The notes beneath the pieces were generated by a model. The model was not told the DNA's origin and made no database searches. It saw nothing but the letters and a program-made list of their open reading frames with translations. From Microbulbifer okhotskensis (GTDB taxonomy: Bacteria; Pseudomonadota; Gammaproteobacteria; Pseudomonadales; Cellvibrionaceae), in NCBI RefSeq assembly GCF_023895975.1, contig NZ_JALBWM010000040.1, positions 1-37,843 of the forward strand: a DNA stretch of 37,843 nt, read 5' to 3'. Position numbers and translations under genes: made by a program. Shown here in pieces: positions 18,684 to 27,627 of the stretch (position 1 is the first letter of the stretch; every line of letters starts with the position of its first letter).

Positions 18684-19292
18684 ATGTTGGAAGCACTGTT
18701 TTCCCTGATTGCAGCAACTACTCTGCTACTCGGTTCCCCCGGTCCCGCCCCCCTTGCCTTAGCCGCCTCGGGGGCCACTTTTGGAATCAGGAAAAGCAGC
18801 CGTTTTCTTATCGGGATTTTACTCGGGCTAAGTGTTGCGATTGTGGGCGCAACGGCTGGATTAGCGGCCCTGCTGGTAGCCTGGCCTGAAGCGCGTTTCG
18901 CAGTGCAATTATGTGGGGCCTTATATATCGGCTATATCGCCATAAAAATTGCCACAGCCCCAGTACTGGATCAGAGCCAATCGGCTGCAAGCCAGGCACC
19001 TTCATTGCTAGATGGATTTATTTTTAATTTGCTCAACCCCAAAGCATATGCCGCTTTCTTTGCTATTTTTTCCCAGTTTTTACTGCCCATTGAGAAAAGT
19101 GGCTTGAGCTATATCGCCACCGGATTGGTCTGCTTAATGGTGGCGGCCGTGGTAGATTTTATTTGGTTGTGCCTGGGCGGGATCCTGCGACCGGTTTTTT
19201 ATAAACCTAAACAAGCGCGGATGATCCGGGTGTGCTTTGCCCTATTAATGATAATTGCTGTACTGGCTGTTTTTCTGCGCGAAAGCGTTTAG
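18684..19292 (+). CDS. LysE/RhtB family amino-acid exporter
   Basis: A 202-aa inner-membrane protein with about six hydrophobic helices. It has the family's N-terminal signature SPGPAPLALAASGATFGIRKS (positions 18-37) and the mid-chain NLLNPKAYAAFFAIF motif. LysE/RhtB carriers export amino acids such as lysine, homoserine or threonine; the substrate here cannot be told. ATG 18684 follows AGGATAAGAATTT. It is convergent with algR, leaving 4 bases between the two stop codons. Confidence 0.88.
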   Translation: MLEALFSLIAATTLLLGSPGPAPLALAASGATFGIRKSSRFLIGILLGLSVAIVGATAGLAALLVAWPEARFAVQLCGALYIGYIAIKIATAPVLDQSQSAASQAPSLLDGFIFNLLNPKAYAAFFAIFSQFLLPIEKSGLSYIATGLVCLMVAAVVDFIWLCLGGILRPVFYKPKQARMIRVCFALLMIIAVLAVFLRESV

Positions 19293-19296
19293 CTCG

Positions 19297-20037
19297 TCAG
19301 CATATCTCCGTAATCATGGCTTTGACGGAAGGCAGCATACGTCGACTGACCAGCGGCGCTTGCGCCACACCATCCAACTCTACCCGGTAATTACCACCAT
19401 CCCTGCGTAAACCGACAATAAACTGCACAGCCACCAGGGCGCTGCGATGCACACGCACAAAGCGCTCCCCGAACTCACTCTCCAATTCCTTCAGGGATTC
19501 ATCCAGAATTGTTTCACCGGCGGGGTGGTGGGCCACTACATATTTGCTATCGGCGATTAAGCAGCGAATCGCCTCCACTTCCAGTAATTCCACCCCCAGG
19601 CGGCTGACCGCCTTGATGCGACTGCGTCCGCGCGACTCCCCGACCTCCTGCAGTAGTTTTTGCTGGGGTTTACTGAGGCACTGTACCTTGGCAACAGCCT
19701 GGCGCAGCTGTTCCACACTGACAGGCTTTAATAAGTAACCAACAGCCGAGGTGGTAAATGCAGGTAGGGCAAACTCATCATGGGCAGTACAAAAAATAAT
19801 GGCCGGAGGGCAGTCGCGGAGGGATAACTGCTGGGCCAACTGCAAACCGCTACCACCAGGCATTTCAATATCCAACAGAACCAAGTCTGGATCGAGAACC
19901 TCAACTTGTATCAATGCCGCTTCAATATCCCCCGCCTCCCCCACTGCAGTACAACTATCGATTCCCACCAACTGCCGTTGCAGGCGTGCACGAGCAAGGG
20001 GTTCATCATCGACAATCAGAACTCGCAACTGGGTCAC
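19297..20037 (-). CDS. algR: AlgR-type LytTR response regulator
   Basis: A 246-aa two-component regulator. The receiver domain (about 1-125) has the DDE acidic pair near the start, the phospho-acceptor in LVLLDIEMPGGSG and the conserved FCTAHDEFALPAF and GYLLKPV segments. A LytTR DNA-binding domain (about 140-245) follows (IRCLIADSKYVVAHH, ERFVRVHRSALVA). In Pseudomonas, AlgR controls alginate, twitching and other surface traits. The start is GTG 20037, whose GTGA overlaps the algZ stop by 4 bases; the frame is open further upstream but inside algZ. hemC, which follows algR in Pseudomonas, is not here. Confidence 0.9.
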   Translation of the reverse strand: MTQLRVLIVDDEPLARARLQRQLVGIDSCTAVGEAGDIEAALIQVEVLDPDLVLLDIEMPGGSGLQLAQQLSLRDCPPAIIFCTAHDEFALPAFTTSAVGYLLKPVSVEQLRQAVAKVQCLSKPQQKLLQEVGESRGRSRIKAVSRLGVELLEVEAIRCLIADSKYVVAHHPAGETILDESLKELESEFGERFVRVHRSALVAVQFIVGLRRDGGNYRVELDGVAQAPLVSRRMLPSVKAMITEIC

Positions 20038-21194
20038 TCCATCACCTCGGCATGTCTGTTGGAATTTACTACGGCTCCCGCGTTGCACTGCTGAGCCGGT
20101 TCCTGCGGACACAAGGGTAGCTGCAGGGTCACCCGATAGCGGCCGCCGTCCCGACGAGCGGTAAACTTGAAGCGATCGCCGTAGTAAGCGATAAGTCGCT
20201 GGCGGATATTCTCCACAGCCATACCGTTGCCTTCCCTGGCAGGGCGCACAGTTTGCAGTGGCAAGGGGTTGTCGATTGCAACTCTGAGGGAACCCGCTTC
20301 AACGCTGAGTTGCACCCTGATTTCCCCACCTTCACGTATCTGTGCCACACCGTGTAACACTGCATTTTCCAGCAAGGGCTGTAATAGCATGCTGGGCAAG
20401 AGAGCCTGCTCCAGCCCTTTGCCCAGGAGCCAGTTCTGCCTCAGGCGCTCACCCAGGCGCAGTGCCTCTATTTCCAGGTAGCGCTGGGCCAAGGTAACTT
20501 CCTGATGCAGCGGCACCAGCTTGGGGTCGGCGAGGCTCGCGCGAAATAGTGCGCACAGATCCTCGACTAGGCGCTCCGCTCGATCCGGATCGACCGCGAT
20601 CAAACTGGCTAGGCTGTTCATACTGTTAAACAGGAAGTGGGGGCGGATACGGGACTGCAGCGCCTCAATACGCGCTCCCAGTTCGGCCTGTTGCTGGTTA
20701 TACAGCTGCTGCTGCAGATAGGCATAGCGCAGTACCACTCCGGCACAAATGGCACCCAATAGGCAATCGGTGGCAAAGCCCCACCCATCAAAATTCGACT
20801 GCAGCAAGACTGCCTGCAGGTATCGCTGCACCCCCATCACCAGCATCATTACCAGCAGTACTGCAATAAAACTCACCCCCCCCGCAAATTTATGCGGCAT
20901 CTTGGTCAGGTGCGGGCGCAAGTGGCACAGAACGCCCGCTGATGGCAGGATCACCCACTGGATCACCAGAGAAACCAAGCCCAAGCGTTGCCAGCTGAAT
21001 TCGCGCAAACCATCCAGGGCCAGCACCAATACCAAAGCCAGAAGCTCCCCCATCAGCACCAGGGCAGCTAAAGAAGTCACGCTACAGAGATCAGGAAGAA
21101 AAGGGAGCTGCTGAGAAAGCGCAGAATCCTTATTATTGCTACGATCTTTTCGAATTTTCTGCGTTATAATGCCCGACGGCCAGGGGAATGACAT
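20034..21194 (-). CDS. algZ: AlgZ/FimS-type LytS-family sensor kinase
   Basis: An inner-membrane histidine kinase partnering AlgR. Several hydrophobic helices occupy about residues 35-150. The His_kinase motif RIRPHFLFNSMNSLASL carries the conserved histidine, and an atypical HATPase domain (LQPLLENAVLHG, then DNPLP and GNGMAVENIRQRL) completes it. In Pseudomonas the AlgZ/FimS protein affects twitching. The start is taken at ATG 21194; an earlier ATG-like start (21245) is less likely because it would cross the argH leader. It is divergent from argH and translationally coupled to algR. Confidence 0.88.
   Translation of the reverse strand: MSFPWPSGIITQKIRKDRSNNKDSALSQQLPFLPDLCSVTSLAALVLMGELLALVLVLALDGLREFSWQRLGLVSLVIQWVILPSAGVLCHLRPHLTKMPHKFAGGVSFIAVLLVMMLVMGVQRYLQAVLLQSNFDGWGFATDCLLGAICAGVVLRYAYLQQQLYNQQQAELGARIEALQSRIRPHFLFNSMNSLASLIAVDPDRAERLVEDLCALFRASLADPKLVPLHQEVTLAQRYLEIEALRLGERLRQNWLLGKGLEQALLPSMLLQPLLENAVLHGVAQIREGGEIRVQLSVEAGSLRVAIDNPLPLQTVRPAREGNGMAVENIRQRLIAYYGDRFKFTARRDGGRYRVTLQLPLCPQEPAQQCNAGAVVNSNRHAEVME
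21165..21170 (+). promoter_or_regulatory. Candidate -10 box for argH
   Basis: A perfect TATAAT lies 114 bases upstream of the argH start, inside the first codons of divergent algZ. The -35 region is not convincing. It implies overlapping divergent control of argH and algZ-algR. Confidence 0.35.
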
Positions 21195-21283
21195 GCAATT
21201 GTTATTCTTGATTGTCCCAAAGTTCCAAGCGCAAGATACCACCAAGCCCCCCGGCCTTTCACCTCACTGCAGCCAGGAAAACC

Positions 21284-22708
21284 ATGAGTAACGAAAAATC
21301 CCCCTCCGAGCCCGCCAATAACCCTGCCGCCAAACTCTGGGGCGGCCGCTTTAGTGAAGCTACCGATGCCTTTGTTGAACGATTTACGGCTTCAGTTGCT
21401 TTCGACCAACGCATGGCACTGGAAGATATCCAGGGCTCGCTCGCCCACGCACAAATGCTGTCTGAAGTGGGCGTGCTGAGCGATGGGGAGTATCGGCAAA
21501 TTGCCGGCGGACTGCAGGATATTGCAGAGGAGATTCAAGCCGGGGAATTCCCCTGGTCGGTACAGCTGGAAGACGTGCATATGAATATTGAAGCGCGTCT
21601 CACCCAACGCATTGGCGCTACCGGTAAGAAGTTGCATACCGGCCGCTCCCGCAATGATCAGGTGGCAACCGATATTCGGTTGTGGCTGCGCGCACGTATC
21701 GACTTGATCGCAGCGGAACTGACTCGCCTGCAAACCGGCCTGGTGGAACTGGCCGAGCGCGAAGCGGATACCATCATGCCCGGTTTTACCCATCTGCAAA
21801 GTGCGCAGCCGGTTACCTTTGGTCACCACTTGCTGGCTTGGAATGCCATGCTGGGCAGGGATTTCGAACGGTTGATGGATTGTCGCAAGCGGGTTAACCG
21901 CTCGCCACTGGGGGCCGCTGCGCTGGCCGGTACCAGCTATCCGATCAATCGCGAGCGCACCTCGGAGTTGTTGGGTTTCGACGCCCCCACTGAAAACTCC
22001 TTGGACTCCGTCAGCGACCGGGATTTCGCCATCGAATTTTGCGCTTTTGCCGCCCTACTTCTTACCCATTTATCCCGCGCCAGCGAAGAGTTGGTGTTGT
22101 GGACTTCCAGCCAGTTCAATTTTATCGATCTTCCCGATCGCTTCTGCACCGGCTCCTCAATTATGCCGCAAAAGAAGAATCCCGATGTACCAGAGCTCGT
22201 TCGCGGTAAAACTGGCCGTGTCAACGGCCACCTGATCGCCTTGCTCACCCTGATGAAAAGCCAACCTCTGGCCTATAACAAAGACAATCAGGAAGACAAG
22301 GAACCGTTGTTTGACGCTGCCGATACCGCTCTGGACTGTCTGCGCGCTTTTGCCGATATGGTGCCAGCACTCAAAGCGAAAAAAGAAAATATGCTGGAGG
22401 CTGCCGCCAAGGGTTTTTCCACTGCAACAGATCTGGCCGACTATTTGGTATGCAAGGGGGTCCCCTTCCGCGATGCCCACGAAATCGTAGGCCAATCGGT
22501 TTCCTTTGCCATTGAGCAAGATAAAGACCTGGCGGAACTCAGCCTGGTACAGCTTCGGCAGTTCTCTGCAGAGATCGGCGAGGATGTGTTTGAGGTACTC
22601 ACCCTGGAGGGCTCAGTGGCGGCTCGTGACCACATCGGTGGCACTGCACCGAAGCAGGTGCGTGCGGCCTGTGAGCGCGCACGAGAAATGATTTCTCAGC
22701 GCAGTTAA
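21284..22708 (+). CDS. argH: Argininosuccinate lyase
   Basis: A 474-aa fumarase/aspartase-superfamily enzyme that splits argininosuccinate into arginine and fumarate, the last step of arginine synthesis. The superfamily signature is [12 protein letters not shown], with the mobile-loop serines. [13 protein letters not shown] and [17 protein letters not shown] are further ArgH hallmarks. The ATG at 21284 is chosen: it has an AGGA site, and KLWGGRFSE follows soon after as in other ArgH proteins. The frame is open upstream to 21212. Divergence from algZ is the Pseudomonas arrangement. Confidence 0.97.
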   Translation: MSNEKSPSEPANNPAAKLWGGRFSEATDAFVERFTASVAFDQRMALEDIQGSLAHAQMLSEVGVLSDGEYRQIAGGLQDIAEEIQAGEFPWSVQLEDVHMNIEARLTQRIGATGKKLHTGRSRNDQVATDIRLWLRARIDLIAAELTRLQTGLVELAEREADTIMPGFTHLQSAQPVTFGHHLLAWNAMLGRDFERLMDCRKRVNRSPLGAAALAGTSYPINRERTSELLGFDAPTENSLDSVSDRDFAIEFCAFAALLLTHLSRASEELVLWTSSQFNFIDLPDRFCTGSSIMPQKKNPDVPELVRGKTGRVNGHLIALLTLMKSQPLAYNKDNQEDKEPLFDAADTALDCLRAFADMVPALKAKKENMLEAAAKGFSTATDLADYLVCKGVPFRDAHEIVGQSVSFAIEQDKDLAELSLVQLRQFSAEIGEDVFEVLTLEGSVAARDHIGGTAPKQVRAACERAREMISQRS

Positions 22709-22725
22709 ACGCTGCAAAAAATTAA

Positions 22726-23052
22726 TTATACGGATAACCCGAGAGATACCTGTTCACCTTGCTGTTCGCTCAGCACGCGCTCAAGCAAGGTGGGCAGGTC
22801 TTCTCCAGTAGTGGTGCACTTCCAGCCAGGATTTTCAAAAGAGAGATGGTAACCCCCAGACTTCGCGGCAACCCACAGCTCCCGGTTGACGGATTGCCGC
22901 GAGAGAATTACCTGGCTGCCATTGTCCTCCAGAGTCAGGGTTAGCACTGCATCGCTGCGCTCGTAATCAATATCCCAATCGCAGTGATCGAGCGCATCCT
23001 CGATACCGATGAGAGTGCGATCTACAGCCGCATCATATTCCGCTTGGCTCAT
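22726..23052 (-). CDS. cyaY: CyaY, frataxin-like iron-sulfur cluster regulator
   Basis: A 108-aa bacterial frataxin. An acidic first helix (SQAEYDAAVDRTLIGIEDALDH) is followed by the beta-sheet core (DAVLTLTLEDNGSQVILSRQ) and the conserved NRELWVAAKSGGYHL. It binds iron and the cysteine desulfurase IscS, tuning Fe-S cluster assembly. The ATG at 23052 fits the family. It is divergent from lptM, a common gammaproteobacterial layout. Confidence 0.95.
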   Translation of the reverse strand: MSQAEYDAAVDRTLIGIEDALDHCDWDIDYERSDAVLTLTLEDNGSQVILSRQSVNRELWVAAKSGGYHLSFENPGWKCTTTGEDLPTLLERVLSEQQGEQVSLGLSV

Positions 23053-23159
23053 CTTTGGTTACTTCTGTTACCGTGTAATGTGTTGAATCAGGTGGCCCGC
23101 TATACTATCAGGCTTTTGCCGGTTGCCGCTGCGAATCTCCGACTCCCAGGATGTTACCC

Positions 23160-23516
23160 ATGCCGAAAAAATTGCTCTTTCCTTTACCCATTGTTCTCAG
23201 CGCCGCAATGTTATTGTCCGCTTGCGGCCAAAAGGGTCCTCTTTACCTTCCGCAGGACCCTGCAATGCCAGCCACCAATATTCCTGGAGGCCCGCCTGAG
23301 ACAGTACCTACCAGTGGCGCGGCACAGCCCGGCGAGCCCGGTTCAGCGCAAGAGCAGGCCGTCGAAACTGTCGATGACATTGAGTCTGCAGACGGTGTCG
23401 AACCCGGATTTGATATTGACGATGCTGTTGAAACCGGCCCGAATATCGATGTCGATGACGATGACGGATTGGGCACAGGAGATGAGTCCAATGTCGCGGA
23501 AGATTTAGAAGAGTAA
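23160..23516 (+). CDS. lptM: LptM (YifL/LppL) lipoprotein with long acidic tail
   Basis: A small lipoprotein with a lysine head (MPKK), a hydrophobic core and the lipobox LLSAC. The universal CGQKGPLYLP motif of LptM follows directly. LptM helps the LptD/E complex that delivers LPS to the outer membrane. E. coli LptM is about 67 aa. Here the precursor is 118 aa, with a tail of about 85 residues dominated by Asp, Glu, Pro and Gly. A start at 23151 (three residues earlier) is also possible. It lies 11 bases upstream of lysA, the conserved order. Confidence 0.88.
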   Translation: MPKKLLFPLPIVLSAAMLLSACGQKGPLYLPQDPAMPATNIPGGPPETVPTSGAAQPGEPGSAQEQAVETVDDIESADGVEPGFDIDDAVETGPNIDVDDDDGLGTGDESNVAEDLEE

Positions 23517-23527
23517 GAACCGATAAA

Positions 23528-24781
23528 ATGAGAGAGTTCAGTTATCGTGACGGTAGCCTGTGGGCTGAACAGGTTTCACTGCAGCACATCGCCGAGCGCT
23601 TCGGCACCCCCACTTATGTTTACAGCCGCGCGCATTTTGAACGGCAATATCTCAATTATGCCGAGGCACTGGGCGACCACCCCGGCCTGATCTGCTATGC
23701 GGTAAAAGCCAACAGCAATCTCGGTATACTCTCACTGCTAGCGCAGCTGGGAGCGGGTTTTGATATTGTGTCCGGCGGAGAGTTGGAACGTGTCTTACTC
23801 GCCGGAGGCGATCCGTCGCGCGTGGTATTTTCTGGTGTGGGCAAAACAGCCAATGAGATGCGCCGCGCCCTTGAGGTCGGGGTGCACTGTTTCAATATTG
23901 AATCCGAAGCTGAGGTCAACCGCCTGGAACAGGTGGCCGCAGACGGTGAAACGGTTGCGCCAATTTCCATCAGGGTCAACCCGGATGTAGATGCTCAGAC
24001 CCACCCCTATATCTCTACTGGCCTGAAAGAAAATAAATTTGGCATCGCCATTGATCAGGCTGTCGAAGTCTACCAACGTGCAGCGACTTCCAAACACCTC
24101 AATATTATTGGGGTCGATTGCCATATCGGATCACAGCTCACCGAAGTTGCCCCTTTCCTCGACGCACTTGACCGCCTGCTGGTACTGGTCGACCAGCTTG
24201 CGGAGCTGGGTATCCAACTGGAGCACCTCGACTTGGGCGGCGGCCTGGGCGTCCGCTACCGGGGGGAAGAACCCCCACCCGTAAAAGATTACCTAGCGGA
24301 AGTACATAAGCGTATAGGCGAGCGCAAACTATCGCTGATATTGGAGCCCGGCCGCTCCATCGCCGCCAATGGCGGTGCGTTACTGACGCAAGTTGAATAC
24401 CTCAAACGCACCGATGAGCACAACTTTGCCATCGTTGACGCCGCCATGAATGACAACCTGCGCCCCGCTCTCTACCAAGCTTGGCAGGATATTGTGCCAG
24501 TGACACCGAACGAGAGTGAAAGTACTCTATGGGATATTGTCGGCCCGGTTTGTGAAACGGGTGATTTCCTCGGAAAGAACCGTTCGCAATCATTGAAAGA
24601 AGGACAGCTGCTGGCGATGTTGTCCACCGGCGCCTACGGCTTCACTATGAGTTCCAATTACAACAGCCGCTGCCGCGCCGCTGAAGTATTAGTGGATGGC
24701 GACAAAACTTACCTGGTGCGGGCGCGGGAGACCTTTGCCGACCTGGTCCGCGGCGAAAGGACCGTACCCGAGAAAACCTGA
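23528..24781 (+). CDS. lysA: Diaminopimelate decarboxylase
   Basis: A 417-aa PLP enzyme of fold type III that makes lysine from meso-diaminopimelate. The PLP lysine is in CYAVKANSN near residue 59. GVDCHIGSQ, the glycine-rich DLGGGLGVRY phosphate site, EPGRSI and VCETGDFLG (catalytic cysteine and acceptor region) follow in order. The length is normal. It is flanked by lptM upstream and dapF 70 bases downstream, so substrate supply and use are co-located. Confidence 0.97.
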   Translation: MREFSYRDGSLWAEQVSLQHIAERFGTPTYVYSRAHFERQYLNYAEALGDHPGLICYAVKANSNLGILSLLAQLGAGFDIVSGGELERVLLAGGDPSRVVFSGVGKTANEMRRALEVGVHCFNIESEAEVNRLEQVAADGETVAPISIRVNPDVDAQTHPYISTGLKENKFGIAIDQAVEVYQRAATSKHLNIIGVDCHIGSQLTEVAPFLDALDRLLVLVDQLAELGIQLEHLDLGGGLGVRYRGEEPPPVKDYLAEVHKRIGERKLSLILEPGRSIAANGGALLTQVEYLKRTDEHNFAIVDAAMNDNLRPALYQAWQDIVPVTPNESESTLWDIVGPVCETGDFLGKNRSQSLKEGQLLAMLSTGAYGFTMSSNYNSRCRAAEVLVDGDKTYLVRARETFADLVRGERTVPEKT

Positions 24782-24851
24782 GTCCCAATGCACTGGCAGG
24801 GCCCTACGTCGCGGTATCTGCGGCGAGCATTAAGTACGAAAGAGAAATGGA

Positions 24852-25682
24852 ATGCGCGTGAAATTCAGCAAGATGCATGGGCTCGGCAACGATTTTGTAA
24901 TGCTCGATGGCATCAGCCAAAAAATCAAGTTGACGCCGGAAAAAATCCGCCGGCTGGCCGACCGCTGCCTCGGCGTGGGGTGCGATCAGGTGTTACTGGT
25001 CGAATCGCCCCGAACGCCAGAGGCGGACTTTCGCTACCGGATATTTAACGCTGATGGCAGCGAAGTGGAAAACTGCGGCAATGGGGCCCGCTGCTTTGCT
25101 CGCTTTGTGCGCGAGCGTCGCCTTACCGGCAAGAAGCGCCTAAGGGTTGAAACCGCTGCCGGTATATTGCTCTTGAAGGTACTCGACAGCGATCGAGTCA
25201 GTGTTGATTTGGGTGCCCCGGTTCTGGAACCTGAGCAAATTCCTTTTTCCGCCGACCGTCGCGCCGATTCTTACCCGCTGGAAATCAACCATGAGACTTT
25301 CACCATCGGCGCGGTATCCATGGGTAACCCTCACGCGGTGCTCTTGGTCGAAGATGTCACCGAGGCGCCTGTAGACCGCTTGGGCCCCTTACTTGAATGC
25401 CATCCGCGTTTTCCACAAAAGGTCAACGTCGGCTTCCTGCAAATAGACTCCCGTGACGAGGCCCAATTACGGGTTTTTGAGCGTGGCGTTGGCGAGACTC
25501 GCGCCTGTGGAACCGGCGCTTGTGCCGCTATGGTATACGCTCACCTGCGCGGACTGGTGAACGATGAAGTGCGCATCCAGCTGCCCGGTGGTGCCCTGAC
25601 AATTCACTGGAGCGGACCGGGCCAGCCAGTTACTATGAGCGGGCCCACGACAACCGTTTTTCACGGGCAGATCATCCTCTAA
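24852..25682 (+). CDS. dapF: Diaminopimelate epimerase
   Basis: A 276-aa cofactor-independent racemase that turns LL- into meso-diaminopimelate for peptidoglycan and lysine. Both catalytic cysteines are visible, the first in ENCGNGARC near residues 75-83 and the second in RACGTGACA near 217-225. MHGLGNDFV near the N-terminus is the usual start region. The ATG at 24852 follows an AGAAATGG context, with a short leader after lysA. Confidence 0.97.
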   Translation: MRVKFSKMHGLGNDFVMLDGISQKIKLTPEKIRRLADRCLGVGCDQVLLVESPRTPEADFRYRIFNADGSEVENCGNGARCFARFVRERRLTGKKRLRVETAAGILLLKVLDSDRVSVDLGAPVLEPEQIPFSADRRADSYPLEINHETFTIGAVSMGNPHAVLLVEDVTEAPVDRLGPLLECHPRFPQKVNVGFLQIDSRDEAQLRVFERGVGETRACGTGACAAMVYAHLRGLVNDEVRIQLPGGALTIHWSGPGQPVTMSGPTTTVFHGQIIL

Positions 25683-25769
25683 ACACATGTCCAAATGGTT
25701 GGCCGTCAGTGGGTGCCATCCAGCGGATCTGGGCAACACCCAGTGCCCATGCCAGATAAAGCAAATACA

Positions 25770-26510
25770 ATGGAATACACAGACGCCAATCAGTCCTCCG
25801 AAGAGATTGCCGCCGACACTCATCAGGAAACCCGGCGCGATAACAAGCTGCTGGCGCGGCAAGTGGCCCGCTACCTGATGCAGAACCCAGAGTTCTTTGA
25901 AGAGCGGATGGAGCTGCTGGAAACCATCAAAATTCCCCGGGACAATGGCAAGACTGTGTCGCTGATGACACACCAAACCAACCTGCTACGGGAACGAAAT
26001 ATTGAGATGCGACAACGTCTCGATCAGTTGCTGCACAATGCCCGTGACAACGATCAGTTATTCTTCAACAGTCGCAGACTGCTCCTGGCTCTCCTGGAAG
26101 CTGAAAATATTAGTGAAGTTACCAAAGCGCTTTATTCCAGCTTTACCGCCGGCTTTAATGTGGAATTCACCTCCCTCACGCTTTTTGAGCCCGTATCGGC
26201 TTCCCGCCAGAGCTTGGGACAGGTCCAGATCAGTACTTTTGCAGATGCTGAAACGGCAATTGGCGCCATACTGCGCAATGGCCGCCCGATTTGCGGAGCC
26301 TTACGACAGCAGGAGAAAGAGTTTCTCTTTGGCAACGAAGCGCCCAATGTTGCCTCTTCTGCGGTAGTGCCCCTGGCAAATCAGTTGGGAGTACTGGCGG
26401 TTGGTTCCTCCGATCCCCAGTACTACCGATCTAGCCTCGGCACGCTATTTCTCTCCTATATTGGCGAAGTCCTGGAGCGCCTGCTGCCCAAGCTGGTTAA
26501 CAGCTCATAA
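25770..26510 (+). CDS. DUF484 family GAF-like protein (YigA type)
   Basis: DUF484 proteins have an N-terminal helical segment and a GAF-like domain and usually sit between dapF and xerC; their function is unknown. Here LLARQVARYLMQNPEFFEERMELLETIKIP is the typical N-terminal region and VVPLANQLGVLAVGSSDPQYY lies near the C-terminus. The start is not certain: the frame opens at 25695 and contains ATGs at 25749 and 25770. I chose the last, since family members begin shortly before the ARQVARYL segment. Unusually, xerC does not follow. Confidence 0.85.
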   Translation: MEYTDANQSSEEIAADTHQETRRDNKLLARQVARYLMQNPEFFEERMELLETIKIPRDNGKTVSLMTHQTNLLRERNIEMRQRLDQLLHNARDNDQLFFNSRRLLLALLEAENISEVTKALYSSFTAGFNVEFTSLTLFEPVSASRQSLGQVQISTFADAETAIGAILRNGRPICGALRQQEKEFLFGNEAPNVASSAVVPLANQLGVLAVGSSDPQYYRSSLGTLFLSYIGEVLERLLPKLVNSS

Positions 26511-26599
26511 TTTTTGAGTTTGTGCGTGCCGGCGAGATACTGAGGGTGGGGATATTGTCGCCCAGCGGGTTGCCCAGACGACAATAACCTCAGACTTCA

Positions 26600-26824
26600 C
26601 TAGATAGGGCGACTGCCATATTTAGGCTGCGGTTTACGTGGGGGGTCGGCAGTAACTTCGGGATCAACTTCACTAATCGCGCCACCACCGGCAAGAAACT
26701 CGTCTACATCGGAATTTAACTGGCTCCTGGCACGCTGACGAGAGGTGATACTGCGTTCTTCTGCAAACTCCTCGGAGTCCTTGCTGCGAGCGTTCTTACC
26801 CTGATCTTCATAACCATCTTTCAT
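26600..26824 (-). CDS. sutA: SutA-like RNA-polymerase-binding regulator
   Basis: A 74-aa, highly charged protein with no predicted globular fold in its first half. The C-terminal part (VDEFLAGGG, then EVDPEVTADPPRKP and KYGSRPI) resembles the end of Pseudomonas SutA, a small protein that binds RNA polymerase and supports transcription during slow growth. The location next to the amtB-glnK locus also fits my memory of Pseudomonas. The ATG at 26824 is chosen; the frame is open to 26899, but the added part looks like translated leader. Confidence is limited because the match is from memory and short. Confidence 0.62.
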   Translation of the reverse strand: MKDGYEDQGKNARSKDSEEFAEERSITSRQRARSQLNSDVDEFLAGGGAISEVDPEVTADPPRKPQPKYGSRPI

Positions 26825-27027
26825 AGCTAAAACCCTGTAACCTTTACTCCTGTTACAGAGGGAGTACCTCTGTGCCGCCCCTTTTCGCGACATCAACAAA
26901 ACTGACGACCACCTCGCAGTGGCAATCCCCTACCGCGCAATTAACGGCGATTAATATATAGGCAGTTCCCAACCCCGGTGCCAGTAACACAAGGAGGAGC
27001 CTGTAGAGTTTTTTGCTGGGAAAAGGA

Positions 27028-27135
27028 ATGGGAATATTTCAGTTTGTTATGGAGGCTTTCACGCCATGGGGATTAGCGGGAATAGAAGTGTGGAGAAATC
27101 AAAGAAAGGGCTTCGAGATTACTATTTTACCTTAA
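27028..27135 (+). CDS. Candidate 35-aa small protein
   Basis: A short frame in the 377-base gap between sutA and glnK2 starts with ATG 27028 and encodes MGIFQFVMEAFTPWGLAGIE, then a basic stretch (WRNQRKGF). An AAGGAGGAG lies at 26991-26999, best spaced for an in-frame TTG at 27013, and a GGGAAAAGGA directly precedes the ATG. A TATATA lies near 26955. No family is recognised; it may be chance. The rest of the gap (26825-26990) shows no gene. Confidence 0.25.
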   Translation: MGIFQFVMEAFTPWGLAGIEVWRNQRKGFEITILP

Positions 27136-27137
27136 AA

Positions 27138-27159
27138 TTAAGCCCCTGACGGGGCTTAA
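27138..27159 (-). terminator. Intrinsic terminator of the torF-glnK-amtB-glnK unit
   Basis: TTAAGCCCC-tgac-GGGGCTTAA is a 9-bp perfect stem, followed on the minus strand by TTTTAAGG. It lies 43 bases beyond the glnK2 stop. Confidence 0.75.
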
Positions 27160-27201
27160 CTGAATGCTCAATCGCGATGTTGTAAAAGAGCATCAGGCTG
27201 A

Positions 27202-27579
<378 letters not shown>

Positions 27580-27627
27580 TTACCCAGACCACTGCCCCAA
27601 CTTTGGGGCAGCACCGACACTGTTTAT

